9,273 bases of DNA from Thermoplasmata archaeon (GCA_020351895.1 CP070672.1:1632549-1641821), one strand, 5' to 3'; positions 1 through 7,033 are shown, numbered from the stretch's first letter. Translations and numbers: made by a program. The notes: generated by a model not told the origin, from the sequence alone.

Positions 1-1183
1 AGTCCCATGACTCCTCTAGCATGTTTCCTGTGGAATCAGTGAAATTCAAGAAAGCCCAATTCCTAAGAATGACCCCATCCCCCACTTCCGGGTCAACTGT
101 TACATTCAATAAAATGGAATGATTACCGGACTCTACATCCTCGAAGAGCCATTTAATTATGTTACCATCGAGGAAAGCATAGGCTGGACTGCAGCTTTCA
201 AAACTGACTCCTTCAGGAAGTGTATCGTTTATCCAGACGTACTTTGAAAGAAAGTCACCAGTGTTGTTATAGTGTATAGTATAATGTATTGTATCCCCTG
301 GTGATACCACATCTTCTGCAGCATTCTTCTCAACCGTGATGTTTGGAGGAGTGCCAAAGACGAATTCACCCATCCAGTCCTTCTGAAGTGGATTCGTGTT
401 GGATGCAGAGGTGCTGAAAAATAGGAGGAAGTATGTCTCATATCCCAAAAGAAAGTTACCCTCTTTATCCTTGAAAGCTGTGACAGGAATTCGGTACTCG
501 ATCCAGTATTGATCGTCTTCATCATTATCGTTATCGTAAGTTATCAGCGTGGTCCGTGTATAGTCGTTGGAATCCCGACTGGCCTCCATTAACCATACCT
601 GATCTGTGCTGGGATCGTATTCATGAGTATCCGAATTGTTGTAAAATACGCCGATGCTACCGAATTGATAGGCCCCATAACCCTGTCCATTGAGATCCAA
701 AACGAGCTCTTTATACTCATCTTCATCCACCTCCAGTAGTATGTCCCAATGATAGGCCTTATAGGCGAATTTACCACTGTGTGTAGGATCGGCAGCAACC
801 CTCATCCTGAAGAATATCCAGTCATCACCTATGTTAGTGAATTCATAACTGTCGTTGTCTGGATCCACATAATAATATTGAACAGATATGTAGTCCCCAG
901 GATTGTTCTCTTCTCCCCCACCACTGGCATTCACACCAGATGCAATATCCACAGCAGCAGGTGCGACATTGGCTGGTCCGTGGGTGGGATCATTCTCATA
1001 GGGCTTATCTTCCCAATCACGGACTGGCTCTCCTTTAAATGTATAATCGATCCAATCATCCTCGTTTGGCCAGCTTGGTGGATCTCCCGGTGGATCAGTA
1101 GATGGAGCCGCCATAACAAGTGTTCCTAAAACCATTAACACTGCCAGGACTATGGTCCTGGCCTTTGCACTCCTTGACCTCAT
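1..1183 (-). CDS. Secreted surface protein with DUF11-type domain (partial, 3' end off window)
   Basis: The reading frame opens with ATG at 1183 and runs without a stop to the window edge, giving 394 residues of a longer protein. A Shine-Dalgarno (AGGAGG, 1192-1197) lies 8 nt upstream. Residues 1-9 are basic (R2, R4, K7, R9) and residues 10-26 are hydrophobic and end in MAA, so this reads as a Sec signal peptide. Residues 27-275 are Asp/Asn/Tyr-rich and beta-like, with an acidic DNDNDEDD run that could bind Ca2+. I do not recognise this part; a carbohydrate-binding or DOMON-like fold is a guess. From about residue 282 the pattern SPGDTIHYTI, NNTG, DTLPEGVSF matches the DUF11 repeat of archaeal and bacterial surface proteins. 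Several NxS/T sequons (for example NNT, NDT, NVT) could be N-glycosylated. It is probably an S-layer-associated or adhesive protein. The C-terminal anchor is not in the window. Confidence 0.85.
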   Translation of the reverse strand, partial: MRSRSAKARTIVLAVLMVLGTLVMAAPSTDPPGDPPSWPNEDDWIDYTFKGEPVRDWEDKPYENDPTHGPANVAPAAVDIASGVNASGGGEENNPGDYISVQYYYVDPDNDSYEFTNIGDDWIFFRMRVAADPTHSGKFAYKAYHWDILLEVDEDEYKELVLDLNGQGYGAYQFGSIGVFYNNSDTHEYDPSTDQVWLMEASRDSNDYTRTTLITYDNDNDEDDQYWIEYRIPVTAFKDKEGNFLLGYETYFLLFFSTSASNTNPLQKDWMGEFVFGTPPNITVEKNAAEDVVSPGDTIHYTIHYNNTGDFLSKYVWINDTLPEGVSFESCSPAYAFLDGNIIKWLFEDVESGNHSILLNVTVDPEVGDGVILRNWAFLNFTDSTGNMLEESWD

Positions 1184-1242
1184 TAATACTCCCTCCTTCG
1201 TCACTTTATCATGGAATACAATAACTAACGAGAAAAAATTGG

Positions 1243-1251
1243 CTTATATAG
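1243..1251 (-). promoter_or_regulatory. TATA box for the surface-protein gene
   Basis: Read on the minus strand the element is CTATATAAG. A start site about 25 nt downstream would fall near 1222, leaving a leader of roughly 38 nt that contains the GGAGGGAG ribosome binding site. Called from position and composition only. Confidence 0.5.
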
Positions 1252-1338
1252 ATAGATATTTCCTCGCAGTATGTATCCTTTGTTGTCTTGTTTCAGTGTT
1301 TTGCCAGATTTACTGCAAGAGAACAATAGGCCATTCTG

Positions 1339-1376
1339 AATATATATACTTTACGCATAAATACAATATATATACT
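1339..1376. repeat. 12-bp direct repeat of a TATA-like element
   Basis: AATATATATACT occurs exactly at 1339-1350 and again at 1365-1376, a start-to-start spacing of 26 bp. Both copies look like strong TATA elements. They could be tandem promoters or sites for a TBP/TFB-type or repressor protein, or simply low-complexity AT sequence. Confidence 0.6.
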
Positions 1377-1381
1377 GGAAA

Positions 1382-1414
1382 TGGAGGTTATTTGCTTAAA
1401 TTGGAGATTATTTG
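1382..1414 (+). repeat. Imperfect 13-bp direct repeat
   Basis: TGGAGGTTATTTG (1382-1394) recurs as TGGAGATTATTTG (1402-1414), with one mismatch and a 20-bp period, about two helical turns. The TGGAGATT core also appears in the palindrome at 1498-1517. This spacing is typical of binding sites for a regulator contacting one face of DNA; that role is inference. Confidence 0.5.
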
Positions 1415-1465
1415 AAATAGTGCATTCCAAAAATAACCGATTTTCGAGATTTTAAAAATACGAGG

Positions 1466-1477
1466 AGGATCGATCCT
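1466..1477. repeat. Perfect 12-bp palindrome AGGATCGATCCT
   Basis: AGGATCGATCCT is identical to its reverse complement. It is the first of three dyads within 90 bp, lying between the divergent promoters. It could be an operator half-site pair. Confidence 0.6.
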
Positions 1478-1497
1478 ATTTGACATTGAAAAGTTAA

Positions 1498-1517
1498 AAA
1501 TCTCCATTTGGAGATTT
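1498..1517. repeat. Inverted repeat, 9-bp arms with 2-nt spacer
   Basis: AAATCTCCA is followed by TT and then TGGAGATTT, a 20-bp near-perfect dyad. As RNA it has too little loop for a stable hairpin without fraying, so a dimeric DNA-binding regulator's operator is the more natural reading. It lies about 230 bp upstream of the roadblock gene. Confidence 0.65.
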
Positions 1518-1537
1518 CATAGGGAATCAAAGAGAGG

Positions 1538-1554
1538 TTTTGATGAAATCAAAA
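1538..1554. repeat. Inverted repeat TTTTGAT/ATCAAAA
   Basis: TTTTGAT, then GAA, then ATCAAAA form 7-bp perfect arms with a 3-nt spacer. It is the third dyad of the cluster between the surface-protein gene and the roadblock operon. Confidence 0.55.
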
Positions 1555-1645
1555 AGAAATAGATTCTCGTGCTATCAGCCATATTTCGTCGGCAAATCAT
1601 AAAAATAGGAAAATGTTTTTCATTATCAATTATTCTAATAAATAC

Positions 1646-1660
1646 AAAAAATATAATAAG
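1646..1660 (+). promoter_or_regulatory. Possible BRE/TATA for the roadblock-ATPase operon
   Basis: An A-rich BRE-like run leads into TATAATAAG. A start site would fall near 1680, giving a leader of about 65 nt. A weaker alternative is the ATTTATGG element at 1691-1698, which would give a leader of about 25 nt. The sequence alone does not decide between them. Confidence 0.35.
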
Positions 1661-1743
1661 GTGCAGAACTGTAACCGTATAACACCGTCAATTTATGGGA
1701 TATTTACGGCTTTAAATCACCAAAAAATGTAAGAGGTGAGCTA

Positions 1744-2112
1744 ATGTCTGCTGTGGAGGAATTAAAAACCATTCTCAATAAATTGAGAACAGAAGGAAAT
1801 ATAGAAATTTGTGCTGTTATATCAAGAAATGGAATACCGCTGGCCTATGAGCTGCCCGATAATGTACACATTGATGCATTTTCAACCCTTTCGGCAACGA
1901 TACTTGGAGCATCTGAAGTGATTTATTCTGGAATGGGTAAAACAATGCCACGACGTGTCATGATATCGGCGAACGGGACAAATTATATTGCCACAGGCGT
2001 GGGTCCTAAAGCACTTTTGGTAGCCATGAGCTCTGGGGATAGCACGGCTTTGGAAGCCAATGTTATAAAGGCCGCAGATAAGATAAAAGAGGTGCTTTCA
2101 TATGGCCAATAA
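1744..2112 (+). CDS. Roadblock/LC7-domain protein
   Basis: This 122-residue protein is essentially a single roadblock/LC7 domain. After a first amphipathic helix (residues 1-17), residues 20-36 give the first strands with the family pattern CAVISRNGIPLAY. The central helix SATILGASEVIYSGMG (50-65) and the strands RVMISANGTNYIATGVGPKALLVAM (71-95) complete the fold. Such domains dimerise and act as regulatory platforms for P-loop NTPases, as MglB does for MglA and Ragulator/dynein light chains do in eukaryotes. The start is fixed by GAGGTG at 1733-1738, 5 nt before the ATG. The gene overlaps the next gene by 11 nt, so its partner is most likely that ATPase. It has no signal peptide or membrane segment and should be cytosolic. 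The exact role is unknown. Confidence 0.88.
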   Translation: MSAVEELKTILNKLRTEGNIEICAVISRNGIPLAYELPDNVHIDAFSTLSATILGASEVIYSGMGKTMPRRVMISANGTNYIATGVGPKALLVAMSSGDSTALEANVIKAADKIKEVLSYGQ

Positions 2113-3637
2113 CGTCAAAACCACCTCGTTTCCCAACGAGATAGTCTCATTCTTTCAAAGCCCAAGCGGTAGATCCCTTATGATAAAGGGAAGTCCAGGC
2201 ACTGGGAAGACAACCTTCGCACTACAACTTCTTGAAGAGCTTGCCGACCCCGATAAAAGCTTTTATCTCTCCACAAGGGTTTCAGACGAGGCCCTGTACT
2301 CCCAATTTCCCTGGTTAGAGGAAAAGGAGATGAGGAGCAGAATCGTGGATTCAGGCAGGATTTTTCTACAAACCCTCTTCAAACCCGAGGAAGGGGCTGA
2401 GGAAGCAATCGATGGGGCAATTGAAACTCAAACAGTGTCATCAGCCAAGGACTTTTTGAGTACCATTGGAGAAGAAAAGGGACCGCCAACGAAAGTTGAC
2501 AGAACAAGGCTCGCGGCATTGCTCGAGAGAACGAGAATGCCTGAAATCGAGGCTACATATGACCGAGTTGAGTATGTTCTGCCAGAAAAAACTACATTGG
2601 TAATAGACAGCATCGAGGGGATAACCCACAAGTATAATATAGATGCTGAGGGCCTTATCACAGCACTTCAAAAGGATCTGGTGGAGAACTCAAACACAGA
2701 CCTCATATTAGTCTTGGAGAAGGCGGAAATACCGCAGTTGGAATACCTGGTAGATGGAGTAATATCCCTTTCCATGAGCAAGGTGGATGGAAGGAGGGTG
2801 AGAGAGGGGCATCTTATCAAGCTAAGAGCAACAGAGATAAGACAGCCTGCCTATCTTTTAACCCTTCAAAGCGGTAGATTCATGTGCTTTGAATCCTTCT
2901 GGCCTGACCATTCAAAGTCCAATGGTTGGGAAATCAAACCTGACACTGAATCACACTACAGTACGGGAATCACGGATTTGGACGCTCTTTTGGATGGCGG
3001 CTTCAGGAAGGGAAGTTACAACGTTATTGAGATAGGTCATAAGGTTTCAAATGAGGAGTATTATACCTTGGTAATACCAATACTTCTGAATTTCATAAGC
3101 CATAATAGAGGCGTGGTTGCGGTGCTAACAGGAGGAGATCACGCCGAAACCACAAGGGCAGAGCTTATACCATTTATGGCAGAGGAGCATTTCGACCAAT
3201 ATGTTAGGATTGCAGATTATTTCATTGCAAACTCCACCAAACCATATATCATGGCATTGGGTACGAGAAACAAAGAGGAAGCCCTGAAAACCTGGAAGGA
3301 GAATCTCGCCTCCCTGAGAGGAGGGGAGAACAAACCAATCCTAGATTACACAGGTTTCGATACACTGGAATACCTTAGGGGCGATACAATTGCCATCAAA
3401 GACCTTCTAAATGCCGTGGCAAAGACAAAGATATCCCAGGATTTGGGACTGGGAATCATAAAACCTGGCCTAAAATTGACACAGGAAATAATGAACATGG
3501 CCGATACATACCTGAAGATCCTTGATATTAACAAATGTCCGTGCATTTACGGTATAAAACCCAAGACCATTATCTACGCTATTGTTACAGATAGGGACAG
3601 AGGATATCCGCATGTAAGGCTTGTGTCCATAGTGTGA
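2102..3637 (+). CDS. KaiC/GvpD-like RecA-superfamily ATPase
   Basis: The 511-residue protein has an N-terminal P-loop domain: Walker A GSPGTGKT at residues 30-37 and a Walker B-like strand TTLVIDS at 164-170 (D169). This resembles KaiC-type RecA ATPases and the P-loop domain of gas-vesicle regulator GvpD. A second module starts near residue 287 with GITDLDALLDGGFRKGS (289-305), the usual opening of a KaiC domain. There the expected Walker A is replaced by EIGHKVSNEEYY, so this half probably does not hydrolyse ATP. Between Walker A and B lies an insertion-like charged segment (about 93-160). GAGGTG at 2089-2094 sits 7 nt before the ATG, which is inside the roadblock gene, so translation is probably coupled. 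It ends in tandem TGA stops. No gas-vesicle structural gene is present, so the job is more likely signalling than buoyancy. Confidence 0.8.
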   Translation: MANNVKTTSFPNEIVSFFQSPSGRSLMIKGSPGTGKTTFALQLLEELADPDKSFYLSTRVSDEALYSQFPWLEEKEMRSRIVDSGRIFLQTLFKPEEGAEEAIDGAIETQTVSSAKDFLSTIGEEKGPPTKVDRTRLAALLERTRMPEIEATYDRVEYVLPEKTTLVIDSIEGITHKYNIDAEGLITALQKDLVENSNTDLILVLEKAEIPQLEYLVDGVISLSMSKVDGRRVREGHLIKLRATEIRQPAYLLTLQSGRFMCFESFWPDHSKSNGWEIKPDTESHYSTGITDLDALLDGGFRKGSYNVIEIGHKVSNEEYYTLVIPILLNFISHNRGVVAVLTGGDHAETTRAELIPFMAEEHFDQYVRIADYFIANSTKPYIMALGTRNKEEALKTWKENLASLRGGENKPILDYTGFDTLEYLRGDTIAIKDLLNAVAKTKISQDLGLGIIKPGLKLTQEIMNMADTYLKILDINKCPCIYGIKPKTIIYAIVTDRDRGYPHVRLVSIV

Positions 3638-3685
3638 TGAGTTATTCAATCCCTTCCCGAAAAAGTCCTCCCCCATTAATTATCT

Positions 3686-6202
3686 TTATAAATCCTCCAT
3701 CTCCTTTTCTATCCTCAAAACAAATTCCTCGGTCTCAAGGCCCTTAAATATATCCAAAGCCTTGTTCAATTCCTCCTTTGCCTTCTCCTTATCACCCTTG
3801 TCCTTAAACATCTTACCATAATAATAGTGAACTTCACCCTGAAAATATGGAACATTGGTGTCTTTGCCCATTTCTATGCATGTATTGAAGTTTTCGATTG
3901 CCATATTCCATTCCTTCTTCAAACCAAAAGCGATCCCGAATATCTTATAACATCCCTGAAGCCCCAACCTGTCCCCTACAGTGTTTAAAATGTCCAATGA
4001 TTTTTCGGCGCATTCCAATGCCCGATCTGCCTCTCCTTTCAATGCATAGGCCTCTCCACGATTGAACAGGCTCCAACCAACTATGTCCCTCCTTCCGATC
4101 CTTTTGCCCATCTCTTCGCACTTTTTGAAGAACTCTATTGCCCTGTCATAGCTCCCCAGTTTCAAATAGGAATCTCCCAGGTTATGATAGGCCCTTGCCA
4201 TCTCGCCATAATCACCTATGGGTTTTAGCTTGGTCAAACTCTTATTGTAGTATTCTATGGCTTTGTCGATATGACCTGTCTCCACATACACATTCCCAAG
4301 TTCTATGAATGCAAGTGCGATTGTATGCATATCTCCGATCTCCATGCTAACCTGGATACACATATGGTAATGTTCCATGGCATCATCGTACTCCCCTAAT
4401 CTCCAATGTATATAGCCAAGACCCCTATGGGCATCTGCAATTCCGAAGGGATCATCCAGATCATTTGATATCTCAAGGCTCTCTTCAAAATTCTTGGCCG
4501 CCTTTTCCCAGTTTCCAATCCTATTATGTGTGTATCCGATCTTTCTCAGGGATTCAGCCTTATCCACATCATTATCTATATCATCGCATAAGCCGATTGC
4601 CTCGTTGTAATACTCTAAAGTAGACTTCCATTCAGAGAGATTGAAGTTTATACTACCCAATCTCTTAAGAAGGTCTATCCTCCTCTTTTTGTTCTCTTTA
4701 TTGTCATCAAATCGCTCTAGGGCCTCCAGTGCCATATTATAGTAAGAAAGGGCATCCTCAGGGGCAAAGGCCGATGTTGCTTTCTCACCTGCCTTAATTG
4801 CATAAATTAATGTTTTTTTGTAATCCTTACCCTCATAAAAGTGGTGTGCCAGGTTGTATACGATGTCATCCAGCCTTTTTTTGTTGAGCTCCTCAAGTAT
4901 GTAACTGATCCTTTTGTGCATCAATCTTCTTCTGCTACGATTCATGCTCTTGTATATCACCTCTCTTATCTGGGTGTGATCGAATCTGTACCTCTCATCT
5001 TTCGATGCCTTATCCTCCTGGATTATGCTGGCGGCTATGAGGGCATCGATTGAATCGATGAGCTCTTCTTCGCTTTTTTCGCTAATCCTGTGGAGGATCT
5101 CGAAAGTGAATTGATTGCCTATCACAGATGCATATCCTAAAATCGCCTTCGTCCCCTCATCCAATCTGTCTATTCTTCGTCCTATAACATCCCTACTAGT
5201 CCCCGGTAAGTTGATCTTTGAGGGATCGAATTTCATTTTCCAAGCATAATCTTCCAAATCGATAAGCCCCTCATTAATCAATGATTTCACAACTTCCTCT
5301 ATGAAGAATGGATTGCCCTCGCTTTCATTGTATAATCTTCTCACAAATGCATCCGGTATGTCCTCTTTTTTTAAGAGCGATTCTATCATGGATGTTGTGC
5401 TTTTCTCATTGAATCTATCGAGCCTGATCTCGGAAAATAGCTTCTCTGGTCTCATCCTTCTCAGGATCTTCGAAAGAGGATATGTCTCACTTCTAATATT
5501 CTCAATGTCTTCCGGACGATAGGCTCCGCAGATCATCACCCTGGAATTTAGTATGTTTCGAGCAATGTAATGCAACAATTGCAGGCTTCCATCATCTGCC
5601 CATTGCAGGTCATCCAGAATCAACAATAAAGGTTCATTCTCCGAGATATCTATCACGAGTTGGGATAGAGCTTCGAAGAGTCTGGTTCTTTCCTGCTGTA
5701 AGTTTATTTTTTTTATCTCAGGTGATTGTTTCTCAGCATCTTCATCTCCCATGAGAAGGAGCCCCGTGGGAGCCAGGTCCTCCATTGTTCCATAGGGAAG
5801 ATCCATGGTATCTTGGGATTCGGCAGAACCGGCTGCGATTCCAACAAGTCCCATTGAGAAATAATCCTCGGAAGTATGAGTGTCTTCGCCAAAATCTCCC
5901 TGTTCATCATGTTTTCTCCCCGATATGTATTTACCAAAGGCATCAATGAAAGGAAGATAGGGCTCCGAGTTTTCCTCATACAAACAACGACCTTTTAAGG
6001 TCATGACATCTTTTGAGTTCGCATAAACCACAAGCTCATCAATCAATCTGCTCTTGCCTATACCCGCCTCACCTATTACAAATACCAGTCTTCCCTTACC
6101 TAAAATGCTCTCTTCTAAGTGTCCTTTCAGAGCCTCCAGTTCCTTTTCCCTGTCCACAAAATCGGATTCCAGATCACTTTTGAGCCTTCCGTAACTTTGC
6201 AT
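3686..6202 (-). CDS. STAND-type AAA_16 ATPase with C-terminal TPR array
   Basis: This 838-residue protein starts FVDREKEL (15-22), the usual entry to AAA_16/STAND ATPases. Walker A is GEAGIGKS (44-51), Walker B is LLLILDDLQWAD (192-203), and GNPFFIEEV (296-304) is the conserved post-sensor motif. Residues 331-460 fit the winged-helix/helical arm of the family (VIGRRIDRL, FDHTQIREVIY, RRRLMHKRISYILEEL). The rest is TPR: eight repeats of exactly 40 residues from 511 to 830, preceded by a slightly longer one at 468-510. STAND proteins act as ligand-gated switches that oligomerise or bind partners when ATP-loaded; the TPRs would sense the partner. Unlike MalT or cyclase relatives, there is no C-terminal DNA-binding or catalytic domain. 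Residues about 92-168 form an acidic, low-complexity insertion. GGTGAT lies 6 nt before the ATG. The gene is convergent with the roadblock operon, with 48 bp between them. Confidence 0.88.
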   Translation of the reverse strand: MQSYGRLKSDLESDFVDREKELEALKGHLEESILGKGRLVFVIGEAGIGKSRLIDELVVYANSKDVMTLKGRCLYEENSEPYLPFIDAFGKYISGRKHDEQGDFGEDTHTSEDYFSMGLVGIAAGSAESQDTMDLPYGTMEDLAPTGLLLMGDEDAEKQSPEIKKINLQQERTRLFEALSQLVIDISENEPLLLILDDLQWADDGSLQLLHYIARNILNSRVMICGAYRPEDIENIRSETYPLSKILRRMRPEKLFSEIRLDRFNEKSTTSMIESLLKKEDIPDAFVRRLYNESEGNPFFIEEVVKSLINEGLIDLEDYAWKMKFDPSKINLPGTSRDVIGRRIDRLDEGTKAILGYASVIGNQFTFEILHRISEKSEEELIDSIDALIAASIIQEDKASKDERYRFDHTQIREVIYKSMNRSRRRLMHKRISYILEELNKKRLDDIVYNLAHHFYEGKDYKKTLIYAIKAGEKATSAFAPEDALSYYNMALEALERFDDNKENKKRRIDLLKRLGSINFNLSEWKSTLEYYNEAIGLCDDIDNDVDKAESLRKIGYTHNRIGNWEKAAKNFEESLEISNDLDDPFGIADAHRGLGYIHWRLGEYDDAMEHYHMCIQVSMEIGDMHTIALAFIELGNVYVETGHIDKAIEYYNKSLTKLKPIGDYGEMARAYHNLGDSYLKLGSYDRAIEFFKKCEEMGKRIGRRDIVGWSLFNRGEAYALKGEADRALECAEKSLDILNTVGDRLGLQGCYKIFGIAFGLKKEWNMAIENFNTCIEMGKDTNVPYFQGEVHYYYGKMFKDKGDKEKAKEELNKALDIFKGLETEEFVLRIEKEMEDL
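3713..4672 (-). repeat. Eight in-register 40-residue TPR units within the STAND gene
   Basis: Residues 511-830 split into eight consecutive 40-residue units with no insertion or deletion. Each carries the pattern LG/xxY at positions 5-9, G at about 13, A at about 18, and YY/FF...L near 21-26. The 40-residue period is that of the longer-linker TPRs of the LGN/kinesin light chain type rather than the 34-residue canonical TPR. The nucleotide sequences have diverged, so the array is old rather than freshly duplicated. Confidence 0.85.
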
Positions 6203-6262
6203 CCTAGTATCACCGCAAGGATTGGATTTTCAATATGAAATTCAGGTGAAATTACAGCGAGC

Positions 6263-6277
6263 TTATATATTATAAAA
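6263..6277 (-). promoter_or_regulatory. BRE/TATA for the STAND-TPR gene
   Basis: On the minus strand the sequence reads TTTTATAATATATAAG. A start site about 25 nt downstream would be near 6243-6245, giving a leader of about 40 nt. A small dyad TTTCA-ATA-TGAAA at 6228-6240 would lie just inside the transcript. Confidence 0.5.
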
Positions 6278-6340
6278 TTAACCCCTTGAATCCTTAAATT
6301 AGATATTGTCGGATTGGTTTTATGAATCAATTAAAAAATG

Positions 6341-6354
6341 GATTTTTCGAAATC
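6341..6354. repeat. Small dyad in the divergent promoter region
   Basis: GATTT, TTCG, AAATC gives 5-bp arms with a 4-nt spacer, between the divergent promoters of the STAND gene and the small helical gene. It is the right place for a shared operator but short enough to be chance in AT-rich DNA. Confidence 0.3.
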
Positions 6355-6414
6355 TTTGACGAGGGTTAAAAATCCAATACATTTGCAGACCTAATAGTCT
6401 TAAACGTCACCCAA

Positions 6415-6426
6415 CCTTTTTATATC
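6415..6426 (+). promoter_or_regulatory. TATA box for the small helical protein gene
   Basis: CCTTTTTATATC is a good archaeal TATA element. The predicted start near 6447 leaves a short leader of about 22 nt that contains the ribosome binding site AAGGTGAT (6458-6465), directly before the ATG at 6469. Confidence 0.55.
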
Positions 6427-6468
6427 ATTCAACACATTCCACAACCGTAAGATCAAGAAGGTGATTTC

Positions 6469-6822
6469 ATGGGCGAATCTGAAGATACCTTAACCCAAAT
6501 CCTAAAAGGTGCGGTCACTGACATAATGCCTCAAAAGGATCTAGTAATTGAGGCGGTTCATGACCTAGTTAGGGATGAAATCAAGCGGTACATAAGACAG
6601 AAGCTCGATGAGGATCCAGAACTAAAGAAAGAGATTAAAGACGCCATAAACGAATACCTTTCAGCAAAGGTCAAGGAGATCAATGCAGCCCTCAGACTGG
6701 CAAAATCTGGGGCTAAACTCGGACTCAATCTCATTCCAGACCATCTAAGACAAGAGGTTTCAAGAGACATAGTCAGTCTTTTCGAGAAAGAAATGGGAGA
6801 TATGCTCGAAAGGGGATTATGA
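6469..6822 (+). CDS. Small charged alpha-helical protein, function unknown
   Basis: I do not recognise this 117-residue protein. It is almost entirely predicted helix and rich in Lys, Glu, Asp and Arg, with heptad-like hydrophobic spacing in residues 22-60 (KDLVIEAVHDLVRDEIKRYI onward) and 60-78. A less charged hinge at about 78-92 (AKSGAKLGLNLIP) precedes a final helix (93-117). There are no cysteines, signal peptide or transmembrane segment. It could be a coiled-coil oligomer or an adaptor binding another protein or RNA. It has its own TATA box and ribosome binding site, is monocistronic, and is followed after 61 bp by the tRNA-Asp gene. The good start signals and intact frame make it a credible gene. 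Confidence 0.75.
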   Translation: MGESEDTLTQILKGAVTDIMPQKDLVIEAVHDLVRDEIKRYIRQKLDEDPELKKEIKDAINEYLSAKVKEINAALRLAKSGAKLGLNLIPDHLRQEVSRDIVSLFEKEMGDMLERGL

Positions 6823-6834
6823 CCCACCCAATCA

Positions 6835-6843
6835 TTAAATATG
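6835..6843 (+). promoter_or_regulatory. TATA box for tRNA-Asp
   Basis: TTAAATATG lies about 45 bp upstream of the mature tRNA 5' end. A start near 6864 would give a 5' leader of about 20 nt for RNase P to remove. Confidence 0.45.
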
Positions 6844-6883
6844 AGATACTCGATTTTGGGGTGAAACCGAGCCGTGACTATAA

Positions 6884-7006
6884 GCCCCGGTAGTGTAGCG
6901 GACTATCATCCGGGCCTGTCGCAACCCTTTTTGTCCCATGACAAGAAGTATTTGTGCAAAAGGTTGCAGATAGCCCGGGACTTGGGTTCAAATCCCAGCC
7001 GGGGCG
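6884..7006 (+). tRNA. trnD: tRNA-Asp(GUC) with intron
   Basis: The acceptor stem GCCCCGG (6884-6890) pairs perfectly with CCGGGGC (6999-7005), and G7006 is the discriminator expected for Asp. The D arm follows, with the G10-U25 pair. The anticodon stem is CGGGC (6911-6915) with GCCCG (6973-6977), and the loop reads C-U-G-U-C-G-A after splicing, with anticodon GUC at 6918-6920. The variable loop is GGAC. The T arm is TTGGG, TTCAAAT, CCCAG (6982-6998). CCA is not encoded. The intron sits at the usual 37/38 position. T-runs downstream probably terminate transcription. Confidence 0.95.
6922..6971 (+). other. tRNA-Asp intron, 50 nt, canonical BHB
   Basis: The central 4-bp helix is CUGU (6916-6919) with GCAG (6966-6969), including one G-U pair. 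It is flanked by the 3-nt bulges CGC (6920-6922) and AUA (6970-6972). Cleavage between the second and third bulge bases removes exactly 6922-6971 and restores a 7-nt anticodon loop. Inside the intron AACC/GGUU plus UUUU/AAAA form a stem with one bulged C (6927). The splicing endonuclease should cut both sites. Confidence 0.9.
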
Positions 7007-7033
7007 TTTTGAATCACTTTTTACTACCTTTTT
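7007..7033 (+). terminator. T-tract terminator after tRNA-Asp
   Basis: Three T-runs (7007-7010, 7018-7022, 7029-7033) follow the tRNA at once. Archaeal RNA polymerase commonly terminates at such T-tracts without a hairpin. The convergent thioredoxin gene ends at 7079. Confidence 0.55.

Larger units (their letters stand above)
1184..1743. other. AT-rich divergent intergenic region
   Basis: These 560 bases separate the leftward surface-protein gene from the rightward roadblock operon. I see no convincing gene. A plus-strand frame crosses 1152-1415, but it begins inside the surface gene, lacks a good ribosome binding site and resembles no family I know. The region holds a TATA box for each flanking unit, a duplicated AATATATATACT element (1339 and 1365), a near-duplicate 13-mer (1382 and 1402), and three dyad symmetries at 1466-1477, 1498-1517 and 1538-1554. 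Confidence 0.7.

Noticed and set aside
749..1129. 126-codon open frame on the plus strand
   Set aside because: It lies antisense inside the surface-protein gene, whose frame has a signal peptide, ribosome binding site and recognisable DUF11 domain.
1540..1546. TTGATGA as a possible C box of a C/D sRNA
   Set aside because: No CTGA D box occurs at a suitable distance downstream and there is no C'/D' pair; the bases are part of a simple inverted repeat.
2102..3637. Naming the ATPase gvpD
   Set aside because: It resembles the GvpD P-loop domain, but no gas-vesicle gene lies nearby and KaiC-type ATPases share the same motifs, so the symbol would overstate the evidence.
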